Source of the DNA: a virus
Reading direction: 5' to 3' (one strand)
DNA length: 46,246 bases
Virus record (IMG/VR): IMGVR_UViG_3300043122_000020
Coordinates: 1-46,246 of that record
Positions 7,501 through 13,427 of the stretch are shown here, piece by piece. The notes below the pieces were generated by a model. The model did no database searches. It had not been told where the DNA came from and saw nothing but the letters and a program-made list of their open reading frames with translations. A program made the translations under genes and the position numbers. Positions within the stretch are counted from its first letter, which is position 1. The number at the start of each line of letters is the position of its first letter.

Positions 7501-9143
7501 ATGTGGATACTACCAAGAAATCACCAACTGTCGTTTCTCTTTGCACAGGTTACGGAGGAATCGAACTTGGTCTTGAACGAGTGTTTGGAGCACTCGATGT
7601 TCTCGCTCATGTGGAGATCGAAGCCTTCGCAATCGAAAACCTGGTTGCAAAGATGGAAGCGGGAAGAATGGTTCCGGCACCTATCTGGACGGATGTTAAA
7701 ACCCTCCCAGTGGAGCCATTTCGAGGACGTGTTGACATCATCACTGGCGGATATCCTTGCCAACCCTTCAGCAGTGCAGGGAAGCGTGGAGGAGCAGACG
7801 ACCCCCGTCACTTGTGGCCGTACATACGACAATCCGTCCGAGACATTAAGCCAAGATACTGTTTTTTTGAAAACGTCGAAGGACATATATCGCTTGGACT
7901 CTCCACAGTTATCAGCGACTTGGAAGAAGATGGTTACACAACAACGTGGGGAATATTCAGCGCGGAGGAAGTCGGCGCTCCACACCGCAGAAAAAGAGTG
8001 TTTATCTTGGGCCACCGTGAACACGATGGACTACATGGACTGCCGGACACCGGAGGGCGTTGTAAAGCAAGCCACCGGTGCAAGGAAGGGGAGGACAAGG
8101 CCAGCGAACCTACGGGAGCAGGTCGACCCGGTAACGTGCGAGATATACAAACAGCAGAACTGGCCTACGGCATCGGCAAGGGATCACAAGGACACGCCAG
8201 GGATGGCGCAGGAAGCAACCAACAAGGACGGATCGCACAGGAACAGAACGGATCAACTTGCCCGGGCGGTCTACAACACTGGCCAGCCCGACCAGGAGAA
8301 CCCCAGCACGAATGGGAGCCACCAAGAGTCGTGGAGAACCCCGTCAACGTGCGAAAATGTTGGGGGGCAAATGTCGGAAGTGGAAGCGCGCGAAAACAAC
8401 AGGACTGTCAAGCTGAGGTATCAGGTGGAACAGGCAAAGATAGGAAGCCAATCGAGTTCCAGACTCAACCCACGATGGGTTTGCACACTAATGAATATAC
8501 CGATTATGTGGACGGAGGTTTAAACAATGGCAACTCCGATAAAGATTGCGCCAGAAAAGTACTGCAAAAATTGTGGGAAGAAATTGTATCGCAAGAGGTA
8601 TGGCAAGCGGCTGGAGGATATGTCGGTGTTCTTGCGGAGACAGTATTGCAGTCAGGATTGTGCATGGACAGCTTCACGCAAAGAATCTGTTTCTTTGTCT
8701 GGTGCGTACAAACGGGCAACCAAGCTAAAGGGTTTGGTCTGTCAAGAATGTGGGGCAACGACCCTGCTTGGGATACACCACAAGGACAAGAACCCACGGA
8801 ACAACTCAAAAGAGAACTTGCTTACGCTTTGTGCCAGTTGTCATACGAAATTGCACTGGAGCGAGGGCAAGAAGCCGTGGAAACCCCCGGGAACCTGCAC
8901 TATATGTGGAGCGAGTGGGAAAATAAAGCGTGGGATGTGTCAGAAACACTACCAGAGATGGCAAAAGTATGGCGATCCACTTTTGACGAAGCGTTTAGGC
9001 AAAAAAGGATCTATCCACAAGCAACCCATCAAGGACGAAATCGCACCGACGAGCTGCGGCTGTTGGGAAACGGAGTTGTGCCAGCTACAGCAGAACGAGC
9101 GTGGCGCGTGTTGTATGGGAGACTCAATAAAGGAGAATACTGA
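7497..9143 (+). CDS. DNA cytosine-5 methyltransferase (Dcm type)
   Basis: This encodes 548 residues. Catalytic motifs are clear: SAM-binding LCTGYGGIELG (15-25), PCQPFS with the catalytic Cys88, FENV (124-127), HRRKRVFI (163-170), and the C-terminal GNGVVPATAERAW (about 524-536). The long region between 175 and 515 is the target-recognition part. The gene probably protects phage DNA against host restriction. The start is uncertain: TTG 7497, or GTG 7503, which is better spaced from GGGAAGGGG. Unusually, the +1 frame is also open across almost the whole gene (7501-8523 and 8527-9153) and encodes an HNH endonuclease in its second half. Confidence 0.92.
   Translation: MNVDTTKKSPTVVSLCTGYGGIELGLERVFGALDVLAHVEIEAFAIENLVAKMEAGRMVPAPIWTDVKTLPVEPFRGRVDIITGGYPCQPFSSAGKRGGADDPRHLWPYIRQSVRDIKPRYCFFENVEGHISLGLSTVISDLEEDGYTTTWGIFSAEEVGAPHRRKRVFILGHREHDGLHGLPDTGGRCKASHRCKEGEDKASEPTGAGRPGNVRDIQTAELAYGIGKGSQGHARDGAGSNQQGRIAQEQNGSTCPGGLQHWPARPGEPQHEWEPPRVVENPVNVRKCWGANVGSGSARKQQDCQAEVSGGTGKDRKPIEFQTQPTMGLHTNEYTDYVDGGLNNGNSDKDCARKVLQKLWEEIVSQEVWQAAGGYVGVLAETVLQSGLCMDSFTQRICFFVWCVQTGNQAKGFGLSRMWGNDPAWDTPQGQEPTEQLKRELAYALCQLSYEIALERGQEAVETPGNLHYMWSEWENKAWDVSETLPEMAKVWRSTFDEAFRQKRIYPQATHQGRNRTDELRLLGNGVVPATAERAWRVLYGRLNKGEY
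7501..8523 (+). CDS. Overlapping +1 frame with methyltransferase-like target domain
   Basis: This is a 340-codon frame lying wholly inside the methyltransferase gene in the +1 frame. It starts at ATG 7501, directly after the MazG-like stop and ideally spaced from GGGAAGGGG. Its second half looks like C5-methyltransferase target-recognition text: NWPTASARDHKDTPG near residue 220, DGSHRNRTDQLARAVYN near 245, and LNPRWVCTLMNIPIMW at the end (322-337), comparable to the common LNPxWVExLMGxPxGW. The first half has no recognisable domain. It may be a separate protein, the product of frameshifting from the main frame, or a constrained shadow frame. Confidence 0.4.
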   Translation: MWILPRNHQLSFLFAQVTEESNLVLNECLEHSMFSLMWRSKPSQSKTWLQRWKREEWFRHLSGRMLKPSQWSHFEDVLTSSLADILANPSAVQGSVEEQTTPVTCGRTYDNPSETLSQDTVFLKTSKDIYRLDSPQLSATWKKMVTQQRGEYSARRKSALHTAEKECLSWATVNTMDYMDCRTPEGVVKQATGARKGRTRPANLREQVDPVTCEIYKQQNWPTASARDHKDTPGMAQEATNKDGSHRNRTDQLARAVYNTGQPDQENPSTNGSHQESWRTPSTCENVGGQMSEVEARENNRTVKLRYQVEQAKIGSQSSSRLNPRWVCTLMNIPIMWTEV

Positions 9144-9153
9144 TCATGTCTAA
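8527..9153 (+). CDS. HNH endonuclease nested in the methyltransferase gene
   Basis: This encodes 208 residues in the +1 frame of the methyltransferase gene. Features in order: zinc pairs CKNCG (13-16) and C41/C45, then the HNH core CQECG (72-75), IHHKDKNPRNN (83-93), ENLLTLCASCH (96-106), then a C-terminal zinc-knuckle-like CQKHYQRWQKYGDPLL. GGAGG at 8514-8518 lies 8 bases before ATG 8527, so it has its own initiation signal. It probably nicks or cuts DNA, either as a homing enzyme or in packaging. About the last 35 residues overlap motif X of the methyltransferase and may not fold. Both frames look protein-coding, which is rare. Confidence 0.8.
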   Translation: MATPIKIAPEKYCKNCGKKLYRKRYGKRLEDMSVFLRRQYCSQDCAWTASRKESVSLSGAYKRATKLKGLVCQECGATTLLGIHHKDKNPRNNSKENLLTLCASCHTKLHWSEGKKPWKPPGTCTICGASGKIKRGMCQKHYQRWQKYGDPLLTKRLGKKGSIHKQPIKDEIAPTSCGCWETELCQLQQNERGACCMGDSIKENTDHV

Positions 9154-9622
9154 GCTCATCATCTGCGAGTCTTGCGGGAAGAAGAAAAACCTGGCAGCCA
9201 AGGGATTGTGCATGGCGTGTTACCAGAAGGACCGTAAACACATCTACAACAGACGCGAGTACGGCACCTGCGCCCTTGGTACTCCTGATGTACACGTCAC
9301 CATCCCCTGCATGCGTTGTGGCTCGAAGCTGGACGCACGGGTGCCTGAAGGTGAGGAGCATAAGGTGGACATGCGCCGCCTGTGCGCCAAGTGCAAGACT
9401 GTGGACACTGAGGAGGGGTTCCTGGGTCACAGGGAGATGCAAGCAGCCGAGCAACGCCGAGGTCCTGATCCGCATAAGCGATGGGTGAGGGAAGAGGTGA
9501 AGGTGTTTAAGCCTGGCGACAAAGGGTTCGCTGAGCGAGCGTCACAGTGTACACCACCGAGTGAGATTAAAGGTGTTACAGACAATCAATCACTACCACA
9601 CCACAACAAGGGAGGATTTTGA
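9146..9622 (+). CDS. Zinc-ribbon-like protein (158 aa)
   Basis: This encodes 158 residues with four CxxC pairs: CESCG and CMACY in the first 25 residues, then CMRCG and CAKCKT at about 55-90. This suggests two zinc-binding units followed by a charged tail. No enzyme motif is seen. AAAGGAG precedes ATG 9146 and the start overlaps the HNH frame by 8 bases. It is one of several small Cys-rich proteins in this block. A nucleic-acid-binding role is a guess. Confidence 0.7.
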   Translation: MSKLIICESCGKKKNLAAKGLCMACYQKDRKHIYNRREYGTCALGTPDVHVTIPCMRCGSKLDARVPEGEEHKVDMRRLCAKCKTVDTEEGFLGHREMQAAEQRRGPDPHKRWVREEVKVFKPGDKGFAERASQCTPPSEIKGVTDNQSLPHHNKGGF

Positions 9623-9624
9623 TA

Positions 9625-10248
9625 ATGGGAAACCTGGCATCAGAAGTAGAGAGCAGACTGGGAGCATGTCACATCTGCGGCAAGATTAAGGTGCTGACGA
9701 ACGGGAAATGTAGGGAGTGTGCGGTTATGAAGAAGGTGAGAGTTAAGACATGGGATGAGTTGTGTGAAGTGGGAACAACGCGGCCTTCGTTTAACGGAAA
9801 CCACATCGTTCCACCCGGGAAAATCGGAGAAGCTTTTACGCAAGGCATGAAACACCTGTGTGGAAAGATTGTTGAAGCAACACTGACGGGTGACGACAAG
9901 TTCGTTACAGATGGCTACACTCTCGAACCATGGATGTGCGACTATATTGAGATCTCGACACCATGTGGCACCGGTGCAACGGACGACACGACATCAGTGC
10001 AGGAAGAACTTTCACGAGACGCAGAGATGAAGCACAAAACCTTAGAGTGTAACTTGCGAGCCGCAATCCTGTGTCAAGAGAGGGCGGAGGAGAATGTCCG
10101 GCCATTCATGCTACTAAAACCACAAGTGTTTAAAGACGGCAATGAATGGTGCGCCCTTTATGGAGAAAACATACAAGACGGGGTTGCTGGTTTCGGAGAC
10201 ACTCCCGACGAAGCGTCCCGAGCATTCGATGCAGCGTGGAAAGGATAG
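9625..10248 (+). CDS. Zinc-finger N-terminus plus conserved phage C-terminal domain
   Basis: This encodes 207 residues. The N-terminus has ACHICGK...CRECAV (zinc-binding). The C-terminus reads DGNEWCALYGENIQDGVAGF followed by GDTPDEASRAFDAAW, a pattern I recognise as common in phage hypothetical proteins of unknown function. GGAGGA at 9611-9616 is 8 bases from ATG 9625, so this start is preferred over the in-frame TTG 9619. The central part contains WMCDYIEI and a helical segment. Confidence 0.75.
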   Translation: MGNLASEVESRLGACHICGKIKVLTNGKCRECAVMKKVRVKTWDELCEVGTTRPSFNGNHIVPPGKIGEAFTQGMKHLCGKIVEATLTGDDKFVTDGYTLEPWMCDYIEISTPCGTGATDDTTSVQEELSRDAEMKHKTLECNLRAAILCQERAEENVRPFMLLKPQVFKDGNEWCALYGENIQDGVAGFGDTPDEASRAFDAAWKG

Positions 10249-10252
10249 AGGG

Positions 10253-10423
10253 ATGAAGAATTGTATTCGTTGCCATCACTGTAGCTGTTTCTCGCATCAA
10301 GGTTGTAGAGTTTATTATTGCACTCATACAGAAGCACCCAAGGGTTTTAAGGCTTGTCTAGATACCTCACTCATACGCAGTGCAGTTCCGAGTTTTTGTC
10401 CATTACGAAAAATGGAAGGATAA
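10253..10423 (+). CDS. Small Cys-rich protein (56 aa)
   Basis: This encodes 56 residues starting at ATG 10253 just after the preceding stop, with AAAGGA/AGAGGG upstream. It has seven cysteines, including CIRCHHCSC and CRVYYC, and several histidines, consistent with one or two zinc sites. The longer frame from 10142 overlaps the upstream gene and is unlikely. Function unknown. Confidence 0.6.
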   Translation: MKNCIRCHHCSCFSHQGCRVYYCTHTEAPKGFKACLDTSLIRSAVPSFCPLRKMEG

Positions 10424-10427
10424 AGAG

Positions 10428-10655
10428 ATGAATATATTAGATAAAGAACTTACACACGCCGACCAAGATTCGGAGATGTTGCTATATGAACAAAGCGAAG
10501 CACAGAAGAGGGAGATTGAAGAACTTCGCGCACAGTTGGCGAGGTGTATTGAAGCACTGGAATATCTATTGTCAGTAAACGTAGGCGAAGCAGATGTTGA
10601 GTACGGAACTGCGTGTAAAAACGCGGAAGATGCTATTCGTTTAGCGAAGGAGTAA
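10428..10655 (+). CDS. Small coiled-coil protein (75 aa)
   Basis: This encodes 75 residues from ATG 10428 (GGAAGGA 7 bases upstream). A central heptad-like stretch (EQSEAQKREIEELRAQLARC) predicts a coiled coil. It is acidic and AT-rich in base composition, like its neighbours. Function unknown. Confidence 0.6.
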   Translation: MNILDKELTHADQDSEMLLYEQSEAQKREIEELRAQLARCIEALEYLLSVNVGEADVEYGTACKNAEDAIRLAKE

Positions 10656-10659
10656 AGTG

Positions 10660-10824
10660 ATGGGAAAACTTGCGGAAGAGATAAGAATGATAAAAGACGA
10701 CACTGAAATTATTGTAGGCGCTGACATAATAGCAGCACTCAAAGAGATGGTCACGACACGCACCTTATTCGGGGTTGGCTGCCGTTATGCTATTTTGAGG
10801 GGTTTGTATGATAACGTCCTGTAA
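10660..10824 (+). CDS. Hypothetical small protein (54 aa)
   Basis: This encodes 54 residues beginning MGKLAEEIRMIKDDTEIIVG and ending YAILRGLYDNVL. AAGGAG at 10647-10652 precedes ATG 10660 by 7 bases. The 3' end overlaps the next gene by 17 bases. No family was recognised. Confidence 0.5.
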   Translation: MGKLAEEIRMIKDDTEIIVGADIIAALKEMVTTRTLFGVGCRYAILRGLYDNVL

Positions 10825-11068
10825 CCACAGCGAGAATATTATTTGCGGTTCTTGCCTGATGAAAAATCACCAAGAGAAGCAGGTTGTTGAAAATTTGTTG
10901 CGAGGCGAACTACTAAGACGGACGTTGCCGTATCTGGAAGCGTCGTTGCTCGGGAGGTTATACTCGGAAATGCAAGGGGCGCACAATAATAAAGCACTGC
11001 ATAAAGCACTTGAGCAAGAATGTTCCGACCTTGAAACACTCATTGAGGAAATAAAGGAGACAATATGA
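10808..11068 (+). CDS. Small Cys/His protein with helical tail (86 aa)
   Basis: This encodes 86 residues. The N-terminus has CNHSENIICGSC (possible zinc site) and the rest is helical, ending ALEQECSDLETLIEEIKETI. It overlaps both neighbours by a few bases. AGGGGT is a modest ribosome site for ATG 10808. Function unknown. Confidence 0.55.
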   Translation: MITSCNHSENIICGSCLMKNHQEKQVVENLLRGELLRRTLPYLEASLLGRLYSEMQGAHNNKALHKALEQECSDLETLIEEIKETI

Positions 11069-11232
11069 ATTGTCCAAAATGCGGGTCAAAGATTATTGAG
11101 AACGACAGAAACCCAAATGTGCATTACTCGAATCCACGAGAAATTTGCTGGCGGTGCGAAGCAGAGGAAAAAGCCCCAATAGGAGCGTGGCTGCAAAGAA
11201 AAGACGGATCATATTATCAAAAGTGGAAATGA
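11065..11232 (+). CDS. Zinc-ribbon protein (55 aa)
   Basis: This encodes 55 residues with two zinc pairs, CPKCG at 3-6 and CWRC at about 28-31, giving a classic small zinc ribbon. AAAGGAG precedes ATG 11065, which overlaps the end of the upstream gene (ATGA). The role is unknown. Confidence 0.6.
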   Translation: MNCPKCGSKIIENDRNPNVHYSNPREICWRCEAEEKAPIGAWLQRKDGSYYQKWK

Positions 11233-11295
11233 GCACAAGCAAACTAACGATTGAGGTAACCGGCACCGCGCAGTTTGCGGTGAAGGAGGCTAGAG

Positions 11296-11490
11296 ATGAA
11301 AGTATCTAAGAAGCAAGCGATAAAGATAATTGAAAGGCTGACAAGTAGAGATGGTGGTTTTGATGACTGGTGGGTAGATATGATGGACGACATGGGCCTA
11401 TACGACGAAAATAATGATACTTGGCCCTCACTTTTCGATGTTCTTGAGGCACTTGGAGTTACTAAACAGGAGTACAGGGAGGTTATATAA
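11296..11490 (+). CDS. Hypothetical acidic protein (64 aa)
   Basis: This encodes 64 residues (MKVSKKQAIKIIERLTSRDG at the start) with an acidic, Trp/Asp-rich centre (DDWWVDMMDDMGLYDE). AAGGAGG at 11283-11289 is well placed for ATG 11296. The stop overlaps the next start (TAATG). No family was recognised. Confidence 0.65.
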   Translation: MKVSKKQAIKIIERLTSRDGGFDDWWVDMMDDMGLYDENNDTWPSLFDVLEALGVTKQEYREVI

Positions 11491-11855
11491 TGAGTAATCT
11501 AACAGAAAGACTCCGCGCCCTGTCTTCAGATCATGATGATTTGAGTTGGATAGGAGATGATGCTGCGGATGAGATAGAGCGGTTACATGAATTAGCATAT
11601 AACCCCAAAGGTTATGAGTATATAGATTGTTTAGAACAGGCAGAAAATGAAATAGAAGAACTCAAAAAAGAAGTAGACCACGGAGAAAGTAACTTACTCT
11701 CATTGCTCTACGACGTTGCAGAACTGAGAAAAAAGACAGACAAAATGCGTGAAGTACTTACAGAGCTACAGCAATGTTCAGAATATTGGAGCGAATACGT
11801 TGTGCCGCTCGGCATACATGAGCGAATTAAGGAGGCATTGAATGATGACGCTTAA
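11490..11855 (+). CDS. Coiled-coil protein (121 aa)
   Basis: This encodes 121 residues, mostly helical, with Leu/Glu-rich heptads (ENEIEELKKEV, VAELRKKTDKMREVLTELQQ). The N-terminal pattern NLTERLRAL...ADEIERL is common in small phage proteins of unknown role. AGGGAGG lies 7 bases before ATG 11490. Confidence 0.65.
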   Translation: MSNLTERLRALSSDHDDLSWIGDDAADEIERLHELAYNPKGYEYIDCLEQAENEIEELKKEVDHGESNLLSLLYDVAELRKKTDKMREVLTELQQCSEYWSEYVVPLGIHERIKEALNDDA

Positions 11856-12138
11856 AGAGATAAAAGACAGAAATGAAACTCTGTCGTCTGACGCAAGCTT
11901 GACTACTTTACATAAAGATATTCAGCGGCTTATATCCGAAATTGATCGGCTGCAAGAAGAGCTGGATTCTGTGCATGACTACTACACTGGAGCGATTGAG
12001 CGGAACGTTGAAGCCACCGCTCAACGATGTGCTGAGATAGCATATACTCTACCCAATGTGTTAGACCCAGAAAGCACATGCACAGACTTTGATGCTATAG
12101 GAGATATGATAAAAGCTGAATTTGAATTGGAGGACTAA
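11842..12138 (+). CDS. Coiled-coil protein (98 aa)
   Basis: This encodes 98 residues. A heptad region (LISEIDRLQEELDSVHDYY) is followed by ERNVEATAQRCAEIA, a pattern also seen in small phage accessory proteins. GGAGG is 6 bases from ATG 11842, which overlaps the upstream gene by 14 bases. Function unknown. It may be distantly related in design to the preceding 121-residue protein. Confidence 0.65.
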   Translation: MMTLKEIKDRNETLSSDASLTTLHKDIQRLISEIDRLQEELDSVHDYYTGAIERNVEATAQRCAEIAYTLPNVLDPESTCTDFDAIGDMIKAEFELED

Positions 12139-12639
12139 ATGTACGAGAGACTGAGAATCAGAACACTGGAGGTCGCAGGACTCACACCGTCCCTGATTGC
12201 CATGCGTCTGCCTATAAACCAGAACATCGAAGACCGGACGCTGGAGAAGGATCTGAACCTGGCGTCCAAGCTCATCAGACGCGGTGACGACCATGCCAAG
12301 TGCATACGAGGCTGCATGGTCTGGTGTGAGATGAGTTGTCAAGTCGGATGGCTCCTGGAGTACCTGACATACAGGATCGGTGTTGAATGCCTCTCCAGCT
12401 CCAGCGCCATGCACAACGAGCTGAAGGGTCTACATGCTGAGGAACTGGCAGGACAGAAGCAGCGGGATCTGTCGGAGAAGGTTTACACCAGGATCGAGAT
12501 GATAAGCTACCAGACTCTACGCCGGATGTACCTGCAGAGACGCAAGCACCGGCACCCTGACTGGCGAATCTTCTGCGGATGGGTTGAGACTGTGCCTTAT
12601 TTCAATGAGCTGATATATCCGGAAGGAGCGACATGCTAA
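12139..12639 (+). CDS. Conserved hypothetical phage protein (166 aa)
   Basis: This encodes 166 residues. The C-terminal half is the most distinctive: MHNELKGL...LAGQKQRDLSEKVYTRI and YLQRRKHRHPDWRIFCGWVE, a pattern I have seen in phage hypothetical proteins without a known role. It is basic with many His/Arg residues, so nucleic-acid contact is possible. GGAGGA precedes ATG 12139. Confidence 0.7.
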   Translation: MYERLRIRTLEVAGLTPSLIAMRLPINQNIEDRTLEKDLNLASKLIRRGDDHAKCIRGCMVWCEMSCQVGWLLEYLTYRIGVECLSSSSAMHNELKGLHAEELAGQKQRDLSEKVYTRIEMISYQTLRRMYLQRRKHRHPDWRIFCGWVETVPYFNELIYPEGATC

Positions 12640-12899
12640 TACAACTGACTGAGCAAGAGAAGCGGGAAGTCACGCTACTGTGCTTCGCTGAGACGATTAT
12701 GCAGCAGCTCAAGTCTCAGCAGAAGGAGCACACCCGCAGACATACGCAGCTCACCAAGACTATCGAGCGTATCCAGGCTGTCGATGAGACGTATCACGGG
12801 TATCTGCCAGACGAGTATCAAGACGAAGCTGAGAAGATGCTTTATGCGATTGAACAGAAGCTGATAGAACTGTTCGGGGAGGTTGACTATGAAGTCTGA
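12633..12899 (+). CDS. Coiled-coil protein (88 aa)
   Basis: This encodes 88 residues, nearly all helical and charged (MQQLKSQQKEHTRRHTQLTK), with no Cys cluster or membrane helix. AAGGAG lies 4 bases before ATG 12633. It overlaps the genes on both sides. Function unknown. Confidence 0.6.
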   Translation: MLIQLTEQEKREVTLLCFAETIMQQLKSQQKEHTRRHTQLTKTIERIQAVDETYHGYLPDEYQDEAEKMLYAIEQKLIELFGEVDYEV

Positions 12900-13041
12900 C
12901 CTGACGCTATGCATCAACGGTAAATGCCCCAGCAGAGGCAAGTGTGAACGATGGGTCAGGCAGCTCGGTGACGTGTATGAGAGGTTTAAGCCGGATCGAG
13001 CAGGAAGGTGTGACCATTACATCCTCAGATCCATCAGATAA
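12889..13041 (+). CDS. Small Cys-rich protein (50 aa)
   Basis: This encodes 50 residues with C8, C13, C19 and C41 (LCINGKCPSRGKCERWVRQL), suggesting one zinc site. GGGGAGG precedes ATG 12889. It is the last gene before the strong terminator, so it closes the early plus block. Confidence 0.6.
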   Translation: MKSDLTLCINGKCPSRGKCERWVRQLGDVYERFKPDRAGRCDHYILRSIR

Positions 13042-13045
13042 AAGG

Positions 13046-13076
13046 AAGCCCCGGTTGATTAAGCCGGGGCTTTTTT
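13046..13076 (+). terminator. Rho-independent terminator of early plus block
   Basis: AAGCCCCGG (13046-13054) pairs perfectly with CCGGGGCTT (13064-13072), with a 9-base loop and a run of six T from 13071. It sits in the gap between convergent genes and, because of the TTCCTTTT on the other strand, may also stop minus-strand transcription weakly. Confidence 0.93.
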
Positions 13077-13427
13077 CTACATGAATGACGGGATGACTGT
13101 TTCGTGAATGAGTAAACCAAGTGCTTTTGCTTTTTGAAGCATGTCTGCGGAGCCTCTGCTCTCACCGTCCCACACCAAGATCAGTGCGTCAGCGTATGCA
13201 GCCATCTCTGCGTTCCTTATATGCCCGGCTGCTTTGCCGTGAGTGTCCCAGTCAGCTAGGAATATTTTAACCGGAGTGCAGCCTCTTGCCCACTGTTCCC
13301 CCAACCTGTCCACACCTCTCGCACCACCACAGACCACTTCACTAATCCCGAGACCGGAATTAAAAACAGCATGGTCCACAATATTCTGATCGGTAATGGT
13401 GCGGCTGCCTGCTATAATTACTTTCAT
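13077..13427 (-). CDS. SLOG-superfamily protein (DUF2493 / YspA-like)
   Basis: This encodes 116 residues with a Rossmann-like nucleotide-binding pattern: MKVIIAGSRTITD at the start, VVCGGARGVDRLGEQWA (about 31-47), then GKAAGHIRNAEMAAYADALI (64-83) and WDGESRGSADM. This matches DUF2493/SLOG proteins related to DprA and lysine-decarboxylase-like folds, which bind nucleotides or nucleotide-derived signals. It overlaps the primase-helicase start-to-stop by 4 bases (ATGA) and is the last gene of the block. A nucleotide-sensing or DNA-processing role is inferred. Confidence 0.85.
   Translation of the reverse strand: MKVIIAGSRTITDQNIVDHAVFNSGLGISEVVCGGARGVDRLGEQWARGCTPVKIFLADWDTHGKAAGHIRNAEMAAYADALILVWDGESRGSADMLQKAKALGLLIHETVIPSFM

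Noticed and set aside
8527-9030. Group I intron carrying the HNH gene inside the methyltransferase
   Set aside because: The methyltransferase frame stays open through the HNH region and reads as protein, so no intron removal is needed. No intron core was recognised by eye.
11229-11309. 26-codon frame (MSTSKLTIEVTGTAQFAVKE) coupled by ATGA to the zinc-ribbon gene
   Set aside because: It is too short to support, and it lacks its own ribosome site apart from coupling. It remains possible.
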